DNA of 50,920 nt from Lingula anatina (taxonomy: Eukaryota > Brachiopoda > Lingulata > Lingulida > Lingulidae), in NCBI RefSeq assembly GCF_001039355.2, contig NW_019775826.1:57713-108632 (forward strand). Reading direction: 5' to 3'. Made by a program: the position numbers and the translations under genes. A model generated the notes under the pieces. The model saw only the letters and a list, made by a program, of their open reading frames with translations. It had not been told where the DNA came from and did no database searches. Positions 12,344-23,675 of the stretch are shown here, one piece after another; position 1 is the first letter of the stretch; each line of letters starts with the position of its first letter.

Positions 12344-15300
12344 TTTGCATAACGCTTGTTTTAACCTATTTTGTAATAGTTTAGCATCTCATAGAAAATA
12401 ATGCTAGCTTTCATCTTATTGCAGACTGATATGAAACAGATTGGCCAGAAAGTTATTCCTGAAGAAATCAATAGAGGGAAACTACAGTCGGTGTGTAGAG
12501 AATAAGATTGAAGGGATAATAACTCTTCGTATGAGATCTATATTTCACAATAAAAACATTGTGAATAACTCATAGAAATATATTATATTCTGTTTTATCA
12601 CAGAAACGGCAGTTATAGATATTATTCTGATATCTGAGCTTGTCTTTAGACCACGTGACCTCCATTGATGGCTATACTCTGTTAAAATCTCTTAAGAGAT
12701 TTTAACAAAAAACCAAACTTTTTTAAAAAAAACAGGGACTAACTTTGAATGTAAAAATGGATTCATTAACCATTGGTAAGTATGGGAAAATTGTTGTTTG
12801 CTCCAGGAAAATTCATTTTTTGACCGAAATGAAGAGTTATTATCCCTTTAAACCAAAATCTATTTATTTCACATAGTAGTTTCATTGTGTTTTTATGCAA
12901 AATTCATGTTACTATTGTTGTGTCAAATAAGCCTTATGTAAGTTTATGCTGGTAAGCGAGCAACATGTTTATACAGTCGTTAATTAGTATGAAAATCAGA
13001 CTTGTCAGTTAACATAGAGAACTAATGAACAGCAAAATTATTTAAAGTTATTTAACCATTATATAGAATGTTGTGATTTTATAATGGGGGGGGGGGCTTG
13101 GCACCGATCTCTCACTTGCAACATCTTGACACCATCCACCTTGGCCACTCTGTCTCACTGCCACCCCTTCTCAGTACAACTTACTCATTACCTGGAATTA
13201 AGGGTGTTACACAATGAATCGTGGATAATTGAAACATTTGGCACTGATTATAAGCATTTGGTTGTGATATGGGATGGAATAGGATTTTTAGCCTACTGTT
13301 AAACAGTAACTGCATTCAAATGGATTTTTTTTTATGTTAAAAGTATTTAAACAGGAAGCTTCTACTTAATTCTAAACCTACAGGTGTATATCATTACAAA
13401 ATAAGAACATTGCTGGAGCTATACAGGTACATAGACAAGAATTGTCAATCCACACAGCCATCAGCATAACACATGTTCGAAATATTGCTGATGTTTGAAG
13501 CAGTAGCCACATTTTGATGTACTTGGGTGTACATGTGTAACATGTACACATACTTGCCTATTTTGAAATATGATATAATCTTTTTGGTAATGGCATAAAG
13601 TGATCAATCACTGATATATATGATGACTTTTTGCAATCATACACAAAACTTCAGAGTGGTGCAGTGATAATAGAAAGTAGGCTAGAACTACATAGCAGGT
13701 ATAGTGCCGACAGAGTTCATTTTTGCTTAGGAAACCTATTCAGATATTACTACTCTGAGGAGAATTATTCTTGCTCTCTGACAATGGAAAAAAGGAATGT
13801 TTGTCCTGGTTTATGTAAATAGTTGTGGTCTTCCTTAACTCAAGTATTTGACAGTTGTGTGGTATGTGTTTTATATGCATTTTTTTTTTCATTTCAGTGG
13901 GATGGTCCAATTGTGTTACAAGTCCATAAAATAAGAAACGTTACTGCTCCTAAAGACAACGAAGAATCAAACGTAGCGCCACGTATGCTGAAGATCACAT
14001 TCACAGATGGCTGTGCCATGTGTAATGGACTTGAAGTGGAAACTCTTAAAGATATAAGGTTTGTCATAGATACGACCATTAATGCCCCCTGATGGTGATG
14101 CAATACATATATAGTAGGTTAATGTTGCCATTTTGAAGTGTTTTATGTTTAAATTACAAAATTTAGTTTAAAAAAATACATCAGCTCCAAAGGTTCTGCA
14201 AAGCATTATGTTTGTTTCTAGGTCATGTCAACCTTTCCTTTTAAATTATGTGCACCAAAGACCACTAATTTATTAAAAGATAATTCTTACATCACACAAT
14301 GGCATGTTGCCTTCTTTGTAATTGTCTTTAGTTCCTAATAATATACAGCAGAAGAATATGAAAGATGTTTCTTATTTTAGCCTTAATACTCCTCCTGGAA
14401 CCAAAGTAAAACTGACTGGCAAGCTGACCATTAACAGTGGCTTTCTGCAGCTGACAAACAGTAATATTAAGTGCCTGGGGGGACGCGTGGAGAGGCTGGT
14501 AGAAAACTGGGAACTTAAAAAGGTTAGATCATCTCTTTTAAAGACTTTAAGACAAACTGGATCTTTAAAAAAAGTTATAAATGTCTCTTTGGGACTGGCA
14601 GACTTATGTTTGAATTTTGTATAAAAGAAGACATTGGCTCTGAAAAAGTTGGTGTTATTCCATTTTTTCAATGATTTTTACTGTGAATTGTTCTTGTTTT
14701 CAGTCTCTTGCAGTCCAGTCTCGCAGGAGAGGAGGGGGAGAGGATGGACCGCCTGCTTTCGTGCCATTCGGTCACAAATTACATGACACAACACAGAATG
14801 GACCTAGATCAAGAGGTTTGTTGGGGACTATGATGAAAGGGAATGGAGTTGTTTTGATAGAATATTCTTATGAAGAATAATGGAGGTTATATGTGTTAAG
14901 TTGTTCAGTAGCTTAAAGCAGGATCTATACAGACTCCTATAATAACCAAGTCAGATTTCCAATAAAGTAAGTGTTATTGCTTTCCAGAAACATTTAAGTC
15001 TTTAGAATCCAGTAAAGAAGAAAAGAAGGAAGGGGATGGAGAGTTTGAACAGCAGCGACAAGCAGCTTTGGCAGAAGCCATTCAGGCTAAAGAAGATGGA
15101 AAGGGGAAAACATTTGGAGGGAAACAGGTGAGTTTGATGACATTCGTTTGCATTATGGGATCATTTAAATTGTTTCTTGTTTTAACTGAGAGAAAGGGAT
15201 AGAGATAATTAAGTATTCATAAGAACAAAAACTTTAGATTAAACTAACCTATTTTCATTAGTTTAATTTAATTTTGAAAAAATAATTAAAAAGAAGGATC

Positions 15301-18300
15301 TCTCTGTCGCCAAGATTACAATTGGACTAATTTCCTTTTCTGTCATTTAAATGCAACAACACGTACCTGGTGTTACTTTGTCCGATTCAGATTCAAGACA
15401 AAGACATAGCAAAGATTGTAGAAATGGGCTTCACGCCAGACCAGGCTACTAATGCCCTGCGCCAGACAAACAGTAACCTAGAAGAAGCTATAGCCTCCCT
15501 AGTCATCAGTCCTGGCTCTGGGTACAGAGGGGGTGGTAGAGGGGGCAGGGGAGGGTTTGGCAGAGGGGGGCGAGAGGACAGAGGAGGTGGGTTGTTATGG
15601 CAGTGATTAGTTTGTACATTGTGTATCCACGTTTTGATGACATTTTTTTATATGCATCAGAGTATGTTATGCCGTATAGTCTAGCACAGGTTGAATCATA
15701 AAGTATTTACAAACGAGTTCAGTAGTTCATTTTGTCACATTTGATAAACAATAATATCTCTCATAGATTTTTAAACTGTTAAAATACAACAGAANTGGTA
15801 TGTGTTTTATATGCATTTTTTTTTTCATTTCAGTGGGATGGTCCAATTGTGTTACAAGTCCATAAAATAAGAAACGTTACTGCTCCTAAAGACAACGAAG
15901 AATCAAACGTAGCGCCACGTATGCTGAAGATCACATTCACAGATGGCTGTGCCATGTGTAATGGACTTGAAGTGGAAACTCTTAAAGATATAAGGTTTGT
16001 CATAGATACGACCATTAATGCCCCCTGATGGTGATGCAATACATATATAGTAGGTTAATGTTGCCATTTTGAAGTGTTTTATGTTTACATTACAAAATTT
16101 AGTTTAAAAAAATACATCAGCTCCAAAGGTTCTGCAAAGCATTATGTTTGTTTCTAGGTCATGTCAACCTTTCCTTTTAAATTATGTGCACCAAAGACCA
16201 CTAATTTATTAAAAGATAATTCTTACATCACACAATGGCATGTTGCCTTCTTTGTAATTGTCTTTAGTTCCTAATAATATACAGCAGAAGAATATGAAAG
16301 ATGTTTCTTATTTTAGCCTTAATACTCCTCCTGGAACCAAAGTAAAACTGACTGGCAAGCTGACCATTAACAGTGGCTTTCTTCAGCTGACAAACAGTAA
16401 TATTAAGTGCCTGGGGGGACGCGTGGAGAGGCTGGTAGAAAACTGGGAACTTAAAAAGGTTAGATCATCTCTTTTAAAGACTTTTAGACAAACTGGATCT
16501 TTAAAAAAAGTTATAAATGTCTCTTTGGGACTGGCAGACTTATGTTTGAATTTTGTATAAAAGAAGACATTGGCTCTGAAAAAGTTGGTGTTATTCCATT
16601 TTTTCAATGATTTTTACTGTGAATTGTTCTTGTTTTCAGTCTCTTGCAGTCCAGTCTCGCAGGAGAGGAGGGGGAGAGGATGGACCGCCTGCTTTCGTGC
16701 CATTCGGTCACAAATTACATGACACAACACAGAATGGACCTAGATCAAGAGGTTTGTTGGGGACTATGATGAAAGGGAATGGAGTTGTTTTGATAGAATA
16801 TTCTTATGAAGAATAATGGAGGTTATATGTGTTAAGTTGTTCAGTAGCTTAAAGCAGGATCTATACAGACTCCTATAATAACCAAGTCAGATTTCCAATA
16901 AAGTAAGTGTTATTGCTTTCCAGAAACATTTAAGTCTTTAGAATCCAGTAAAGAAGAAAAGAAGGAAGGGGATGGAGAGTTTGAACAGCAGCGACAAGCA
17001 GCTTTGGCAGAAGCCATTCAGGCTAAAGAAGATGGAAAGGGGAAAACATTTGGAGGGAAACAGGTGAGTTTGATGACATTCGTTTGCATTATGGGATCAT
17101 TTAAATTGTTTCTTGTTTTAACTGAGAGAAAGGGATAGAGATAATTAAGTATTCATAAGAACAAAAACTTTAGATTAAACTAACCTATTTTCATTAGTTT
17201 AATTTAATTTTGAAAAAATAATTAAAAAGAAGGATCTCTCTGTCGCCAAGATTACAATTGGACTAATTTCCTTTTCTGTCATTTAAATGCAACAACACGT
17301 ACCTGGTGTTACTTTGTCCGATTCAGATTCAAGACAAAGACATAGCAAAGATTGTAGAAATGGGCTTCACGCCAGACCAGGCTACTAATGCCCTGCGCCA
17401 GACAAACAGTAACCTAGAAGAAGCTATAGCCTCCCTAGTCATCAGTCCTGGCTCTGGGTACAGAGGGGGTGGTAGAGGGGGCAGGGGAGGGTTTGGCAGA
17501 GGGGGGCGAGAGGACAGAGGAGGTGGGTTGTTATGGCAGTGATTAGTTTGTACATTGTGTATCCACGTTTTGATGACATTTTTTTATATGCATCAGAGTA
17601 TGTTATGCCGTATAGTCTAGCACAGGTTGAATCATAAAGTATTTACAAACGAGTTCAGTAGTTCATTTTGTCACATTTGATAAACAATAATATCTCTCAT
17701 AGATTTTTAAACTGTTAAAATACAACAGAAATCTACAGAAGAATAAGTGACTGGGAAGAATTCTCATTAGTGCTCTTTTATACATATTGGGGATAGCTAC
17801 AAAAAGTTTTTAATCTGACAATAACTTAAATTTTAGTTGGACGGGGCCGAGGGCGTGGTAAAGAAGAGGAGTTTGAGCAAGGATCTTCCCGTCCATCTGC
17901 ACCTGCCACGCTATTCGACTTTATTCTAAACAAAGCTGGGCCAATAAAAGAAGGTGAGATCATTTTCTGGATTGCTTGCCCAGACCTAATTTTTTCTTTG
18001 AATTCAAGAGAGAAGAACGAATATTTTGATTTTACCAGATTTCTGGAAAGGAAATTTGGTGCAATGAATTCTTCTTAATTTTCATTTTTTATAAGTCTGT
18101 GAATGGGTAAATGACTCTTCTGAATGTATTCATCAGCTTGAGATGTAGGCCAGATAAATAATTGAATGGGTAAATGATTCTTCTGAATGTATTCATCAGC
18201 TTGAGATGTAGGCCAGATAAATAATTTAGAAGATTTGATTAAAATGTGTTTGAAATAATTTTCCAGATGCTAAAGAGAAAGACGACAAGCCCACAAAAGA

Positions 18301-21300
18301 AGGAGGAGGGGACAACCAGGCCAGTAACAAACCTCCCCCGCCTACTGCTGCCCAGAAGCAGGACAGAATAAAAAACTTACCTCCCAGGTTACAGAATAAA
18401 TTGCTGAATGAGCAGAAAGCTGCTGATCCCCGTGTAGGCCAGTACAGCGGCCCCACACCCAGGGAGAGTTACCAGGCCTCCACCAGTTATAAGGGGCAAG
18501 CGGCCCAGCGAGGAGGGGGCGGAGGGGAAAGGCCGTCACAACGATCTCAGAATCAGGACTCCCGAAGGTTGAAAAATGACTACCAGAATGGGTCCTACCA
18601 TAACGAGTGGAATCAAAACAGAAAAGACTATGGTTATCAAAATTATGATGGCTATCATCATAACGAGTCAGCTGGAAACTGGAATGCCAATCAGCAAAAT
18701 GGTGGTTATTATAATAGTAATAGGAGAAATGATCATTATTACCAAGGAGGGCGTGGGCGAGGTGGGGGAAGAGGATATGGTGGGGATTACGGTCGAGGGG
18801 GTGATGAATATCGAGGTGGGAGGCATGGGTCTGGGAGCTCCAGGGGCCCTGTGAAACAAAAACAGTTATATGATCCTAAAACGGATCAGTATGTGCCTCC
18901 TGAGCACCAGCAGGCTCCACCCAATCAATATCAGCAGCAAGACCCCAACAAGCTGCACGGAGGCTCTCAGTACCGCAACCGGGGTGGTGGTGGTGGCCCC
19001 CAGGGACATCAACAAGGCCAGATGCAATATATGGAAAACTACCAACAAGACGGAGGCGCGGGAAACCGGTCACAAAAAGGGAATCGGAAAAACAGACAGC
19101 AACAGCAGCAGCAACAAGATCAGTATCTCCTTCAACAGCAACTTGTACAACAGGACGGACAGCATCAACAGCATCAGCATGAACAACAACAACAGCAACC
19201 CCAGCAGCAACAAATGCAGGCTCAAACTCCACAGTCATATGGCCAGCAGACGTTCATCCCTGGACCAGCAATCTATCAGACACAAAATGGGCAGACGTTC
19301 CAGACGTTTGCGGCAACCCAGCAGCCATATTATCATCCTGCTCAGACCCAGCAGGGCCAGATGGCAGCAGCAGCATTCCAGGTGGCCCAGGTCAACCAGC
19401 AGGGACAAATCGTGTTTCCTGCTCAACAACCGCAACAGCCACAGGTAACATGAAAATTATCACTCTGCCAAGGAAAGAAATCTGGTTTTTATGTGTGTTG
19501 GTGGTCTATTTGTTAGTGGACAAAAAAACTTAAAATTATTGTACTCATAAAATTTGAAGAAAATTTCAGCATGCTATTAATTGGGTAGGAAATGAATAGT
19601 TATGATCTCGACTAAGTCCATGTCTCTTAATACTTCATACATGAGCTGTTTCAAGTAAAAGCGAAATTTGGCATTTTTTAAGTCAATTCTGATGGTTCCT
19701 AAGATTCTTCAAGATCTGCAATAAAATCTGTTCAGAGGGTTTTTTTTTTAACCTAGGCTCATGTCTGATACTTCTGAAAGGATTTTTGTTTCTGTTACCC
19801 TTGTAGTTATTACGCAGCAATTTGTTTAGATATACTTACATGCTAATGAAATATCATGCTGCTTAGGTTTCAAAGTATTTGCAATTTCTTCCATTTAATT
19901 GTAGATGAACTCTGCAGAAGCACAGCAGTGGAATGAAGGTGATGTTTGCATAGCCAAATTTTGGGAAGACCAACAGGTGAGATGAACTACAAATCAAAAT
20001 CAGTAATGTATATACTTTTATACACAACATACATATGGCATTTCTGCACTTTTAAGTAAACAAAATTAATTGTTATATCTTTAAATGATGCTGTAGTGAG
20101 CAGCTCAGAGTATGAATCGCAGCTCAAACAAATTATTCCACTGCATCTAGCTGTAATTTTTTAAATGAAGATCTGTGACAGTATTATTTTTTAATGTAAA
20201 TGACCTTTCATTAATACAAGTCTATTAAAACTGGTTTCACCCAGTTGTGAATTGTTGTCTTCTGTCCTGCTGTCAAATCATTGTCTTAGAAACGGGGATA
20301 GATCTGCTTTAGGACTTCATATTACAAGTGACATCTATTATTCCATCATACAGTATTCTATCCTGTTATTTATTTCAGTGGTACAAAGCTGTCGTAATAG
20401 GTGTGAATCTACAGAGTCAGATCAGTCGAGTCACATTTGTGGACTATGGAAACAATGAAGATGTGCCATTTTCAGATATGTTTCAGATTCCAAAAGATGT
20501 GTGGGTAAGTAGATGCAGAGATAGATGGATTTTTTTATTTATTTATTTATTTATTTATTTTTTTTTATTTTGTGTGTGTGTGTGGGTGTGTGTGTGTGTG
20601 TTAGATGGATATAGTAAGAGATGTGGGTTTTCCCCCCTGGAAGTAAAGGAATTGATGGAATTTCCACTCCTTAAACCTTGTCTGTTTCAGTACCTGACAT
20701 GCTGAATTTATTATTCTAGGATTTCACAGCTTTCAAGGATGTCAGTTTCATGGATAAGCTATTTTTTTCAATAGTAATAATGTCCAATGCTGGTGATTAC
20801 ATGGATTTAGTTTTTCATGTTTGATGAATCTTATGAAAATTATAAAGTCTTCCTCAAATCATATGACTTATTGTATTTTATATGGATTGTCACTCATCGT
20901 ATTTTCTGTTTTGCATATATATTTATATTTGGAAGATGAGACCATCAAGGTGTTGGTCTTTATATATATATATGTAATAGATGTGTGGTGATCTTTTTAC
21001 ACTTGTCATGAAGTGATATTGGTATTTGCTGCAGGATTCCACAGGGCCAGGGCCGGTGCAAATCCAAATAGCCTTTCCTACTCAGCAGACGTATGCCACA
21101 GCCCCTCCCCAGGCTGCCGGTGTCCAAGGACTGCTCCCTGCTCCCCAAGGCTTTACTGCAGAGCAGCTGATTCAGGGAGGGTTTGTTAATACGATGGAGT
21201 TCAGGCGCGGAGGAGGCGGAACCATGTACACACAGCAACAACAACAGCAACAGCAACAACAAACACAAGAAATGCAGCATTCTCGACAAGATAGGTCACG

Positions 21301-21358
21301 GCAACAATCACAGCGGCCACAGCAACAGATGTACCAACCCCCACATGCCAGGACTTGA
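10783..21358 (+). CDS. TDRD3: Tudor domain-containing protein 3 (complete; five internal exons duplicated in the assembly)
   Basis: TDRD3 binds methylarginine marks and is the partner of topoisomerase TOP3B in RNA/R-loop metabolism. Exons: 10783-10814, 11739-11820, 12425-12490, 13898-14058, 14381-14522, 14704-14815, 14988-15127, 15391-15586, 17837-17953, 18267-19444, 19905-19976, 20379-20504, 21035-21358. Exons 4-8 recur at 15834-17522. With one copy, all phases agree and give 915 residues, longer than human (about 650-745). Domains: N-terminal RGWYLSPEGI and OB-fold/DUF1767 region with SLNTPPGTKVKL (about 8-165), VPFG motif, UBA (about 247-288), RG-rich stretch, RPSAPATLFDF motif (about 329-339), Gln/Gly/Tyr-rich linker (350-742), Tudor (about 751-803), and C-terminal EFRRGG ... 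YQPPHART. The start MADAELKKRGW is the first ATG and overlaps an ATGGCGG element. Confidence 0.96.
12306..12346. repeat. (ATTT)n microsatellite
   Basis: About ten ATTT units in a TDRD3 intron, between exons 2 and 3. Confidence 0.95.
12491..13897 (+). other. TDRD3 intron 3
   Basis: A 1.4-kb intron with a G tract at 13086-13095. Small open frames here (60-72 residues) lack homology. An imperfect inverted motif (AAATCTCTTAAGAGATTT) sits at about 12686-12703. Confidence 0.6.
13898..14522 (+). CDS. TDRD3: TDRD3 exons 4-5: OB-fold/DUF1767 core (first assembly copy)
   Basis: Exon 13898-14058 encodes WDGPIVLQVHKIRNVTAPKD, then NEESNVAPRMLKITFTDG. Exon 14381-14522 encodes SLNTPPGTKVKLTGKLTI and the CLGGRVERLVENWE segment. 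In human TDRD3 this OB-fold contacts TOP3B. The acceptor of exon 5 is the TTTTAG at 14373-14380. The earlier AG near 14331 would bring an immediate stop in frame, which settles the boundary. Confidence 0.9.
15391..15586 (+). CDS. TDRD3: TDRD3 exon 8: UBA domain and RGG tail (first assembly copy)
   Basis: Encodes IAKIVEMGFTPDQATNALRQ and SNLEEAIASLV, a canonical UBA three-helix bundle with the MGF loop. An RGGGRGGRGGFGRGGR tract follows, like the RGRGKGRGR tract of human TDRD3. The exon ends in phase 1 at donor GTGGGT. The identical second copy is at 17327-17522. Confidence 0.93.
15795..15795. other. Single N: assembly joint
   Basis: An isolated N between two near-identical copies of the same sequence, as produced when two overlapping contigs are placed end to end without merging. 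Confidence 0.85.
15796..17730. repeat. Second copy of the 1,935-bp duplication (TDRD3 exons 4-8 repeated)
   Basis: The repeated exons fall at 15834-15994, 16317-16458, 16640-16751, 16924-17063 and 17327-17522. The coding difference at 16383 is synonymous (CTG to CTT, Leu). This copy continues without a break into the unique sequence leading to exon 9. The first copy joins unique upstream sequence and ends at the N. Confidence 0.97.
17837..17953 (+). CDS. TDRD3: TDRD3 exon 9: exon-junction-complex-binding-like motif
   Basis: Encodes GRGRGRGKEEEF and RPSAPATLFDFILNKAG. The human counterpart RPSAPSTLFDFLESKMG is the described EJC-binding motif, so this conserved island probably keeps that role. 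Confidence 0.85.
18100..18225. repeat. 63-bp tandem duplication, two copies
   Basis: Two head-to-tail units beginning TGAATGGGTAAATGA at 18100 and 18163, differing at one position (ACTC versus ATTC). They lie in the intron 41 bp before the acceptor of TDRD3 exon 10. This is a recent local duplication with no N at the joint. Confidence 0.95.
18267..19444 (+). CDS. TDRD3: TDRD3 exon 10: long low-complexity linker
   Basis: An 1,178-base exon. It begins Lys/Asp-rich, carries NLPPRLQNKLLNEQKA near its start, and then runs through Asn/Tyr/Gly-rich and RGG-like stretches (about 485-530) and several Gln runs (about 570-660). The composition is typical of a disordered, RNA-granule-associated linker. 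It makes the protein longer than vertebrate TDRD3. Overlapping frames rich in S/N/T or I/M/T are shifted readings of the same repeats. Confidence 0.92.
19905..20504 (+). CDS. TDRD3: TDRD3 exons 11-12: Tudor domain
   Basis: Exon 19905-19976 ends WNEGDVCIAKFWEDQQ. Exon 20379-20504 begins WYKAVVIGVN and contains VTFVDYGNNEDV. Together they give the five-strand Tudor barrel with the aromatic W/Y/F/Y cage and the conserved Asn of the YGN motif used to read asymmetric dimethylarginine. Human has YGNYEEV; here the residue after YGN is Asn. Confidence 0.93.
20531..20601. repeat. (ATTT)n followed by (TG)n microsatellite
   Basis: TTTA/ATTT units run into a TG-rich tract just downstream of TDRD3 exon 12. 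An open frame through the tract is intron read-through. Confidence 0.92.
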
Positions 21359-23675
21359 GCCTTATTGTATTTAACTATTCCTATCTGCTTGGATTAATAT
21401 TATGTTAGTTGTTTTTTCAAAAGTTTTCTCTTCCTTAAGAAATACAAGTCTTTATAATCAGGATTTTCAAATGAAAAGTTTGTCTGTAAGCTGATATACT
21501 TATTATATCAATATAAAGATGTTTCACTTCTATAAATCCTTTATTCTTTTTCAGTTATAATACAAAATTAAACATACTTGATAGTTCAGAGTTGATATTT
21601 GTCCCGCTTTTCCTGGATATATCAGGAAGTAAATCAGATGTAATTAAAAGATAAGTTTAGATTTAGATATTGTGACCCAACTAACTTTTCCGTACATGCA
21701 ATTATCAGGCTATCCCATAGAAAAATTGATGCTTGTTTTGAGAAATACCGAAAAGAATGGCAGAGTTTTGATAGAATGGCAGGTGTAGACTCAACAGGAT
21801 ATGCTGTCACAATTAGAACATCCATGATATTTTGAGGCATTGAGCAGTTTCGAGGCGTGCGCGATAATGCAAAAAACGTAAATCTTACCATTGAGAGAGA
21901 AAGTAAAGTAGGACTTGAAGTATCTAACACAAATAAAGAGCTGATCTTTATTTAAAGTACTCTGATAATCTTGCCTGGGTTTTTAATTATTATTTTTTTT
22001 TTCAAATAGCATTCTCTTTACATAAATGGTATATTAATAGTTGATGGCCCAAAATATTTTTTCTAACAAATACTGATCCTACCTCGTTGACATGACTTCT
22101 TTTTCATCTATTATGGTAACTTGCATACAGGTGACTTGAACGTTAAGTATTGGCTTTGGATGTTGTAATGTGGCTTCAAGAATACCTGTCCCACTCATGA
22201 ATTCAAATTGATTTTTGTGTGTGTGTGTGTTTAATCATAGAAAATTTAGACTTTCAAATTGACTAATGCCCCCTTCCCCCAAGATGAAGAAGGGGATCAA
22301 CTAAACTTGGATTTTTTTTTGTCTGTTGTCACTCTTATTCAGTCAATCTGTATTATTTCAAATCAATTTAAATTACTTGCAGTTGTGTCCTTTGGTGTTA
22401 TTAACTTGAATTTTTTTTTTTTATTTGTAAATTTAAAATACTTATTAGTACTTTTTCCAAGGTCATTTATGTTAACTTGGAAAAAAAATAAGAACTTGAT
22501 GAGCCAAAATAAGTTGAGCCAGAAAATATGTACTTTTGATCAGACTAAGCATAATTACTTGTTTGTTTGTGTGTTTCAATCAAGGCATTGCGCATAGAAA
22601 CTTAATCTTTTAAATAAAGATGAAACATGAGTAGTTTTTTTTCCAAGTATACCAAGTTCTTAATATAAAGAAAAAAATTTTGAATGTGGAATTCTTTCCC
22701 TTATTTACCTGACATTTTGTGTTTGTGTTTTGTAGCTTAAAAAGGTTTTATTTCTTTGTATGTTTCATTTAATTAACTAATTTTTTGTTGTCACATCTAG
22801 TTATTCAAGATTTTTCAAGAGTTCTGCATAAGACTTCAAATCTTTATTCAGTTTTTGGCTTAATTATTTCATATTGTACTTAATGTTATTATTGATATTG
22901 AGAAGTAAGATTACAAATATTTCAGTTACACATGGTTATGTTATTCTACTATACTAATATACAGGATTATAATTTTTCCATTTGAATTTAAGATCCTAGG
23001 CCTAGGTTGGTTGTAAATTAGTATAATTTGATATATCAACTCAGTACATTATAATTATTTAGTGACAGTGATGTATTCATCTGAATAATAGTTTAATATT
23101 TATTGGAAAATCCAAACAGTAGCTGAAATTCTAAGCTGGATATATTCTAAGTTGGAAATTATTTATTATTTCTTAATTAATTAATTATTTTTAATTTATT
23201 TATTGCAGTTGGAAGTTTATTGATAAATAATTATTCAGCTGTTATGAATGAGTTTTAATTAATCTTTTTGTGGAGAAGTATAATATAAGCAATAAACATT
23301 GTAAAGTTTAGAAATGTGCTGTAAAGGAAAACCAATTATTATAAATAATGGTGATAATAATTATTATTATAACAAGTATGTTTTGTAAATTGTAATTAAT
23401 GTACAGTTATGTATGTAGCATGCTTTTCACTTTGCTTTATTTTTGCTATACAGCTTATATGATGGGAGTAATTATTTTTTACTGAAAGGTATAAAGTGTA
23501 CGGATCCTGCTGGATGTAGTGGTAGTTAAAACATTTATGGTTGTTGTTTGACTTGCTTTGTTGGAATGCCATATTTAAGTTCCTTTACACTTTTTATTCA
23601 CTTCAGAGTTCGGCTGAAGCTTTGACTTGTCTTGCTGTGGTTCAATCACAAAATAAAAGTTCATTTATACATGGG
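21359..23675 (+). other. TDRD3 3' UTR and downstream sequence with several poly(A) signals
   Basis: AT-rich sequence after the TGA at 21356-21358. Plus-strand AATAAA hexamers occur at 21932, 22613, 23291 and 23652. The last is followed by T/A-rich sequence and could mark the distal 3' end. Which sites are used cannot be told from sequence alone. Chance open frames at 21634-21930 and 22259-22597 lack homology. Confidence 0.5.

Larger units (their letters stand above)
13860..15794. repeat. First copy of a 1,935-bp direct duplication (TDRD3 exons 4-8)
   Basis: This block recurs at 15796-17730 with a constant offset of 1,936 bases. It spans intron, five exons and their introns. I counted three substitutions between copies (14152 A/C, 14447 G/T, 14549 A/T). 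A lone N at 15795 lies exactly at the joint. See the finding on assembly artefact. Confidence 0.97.

Noticed and set aside
13894-14103. 69-residue minus-strand frame, repeated at 15830-16039
   Set aside because: Antisense shadow of TDRD3 exon 4; it is repeated only because the assembly block is repeated.
18576-19448. Frames of 92 to 192 residues on both strands
   Set aside because: Frame-shifted readings of the low-complexity TDRD3 exon 10.
20328-20705. 125-residue plus-strand frame
   Set aside because: It is the TDRD3 Tudor exon extended at both ends into intron and microsatellite; splice sites at 20379 and 20504 are clear.
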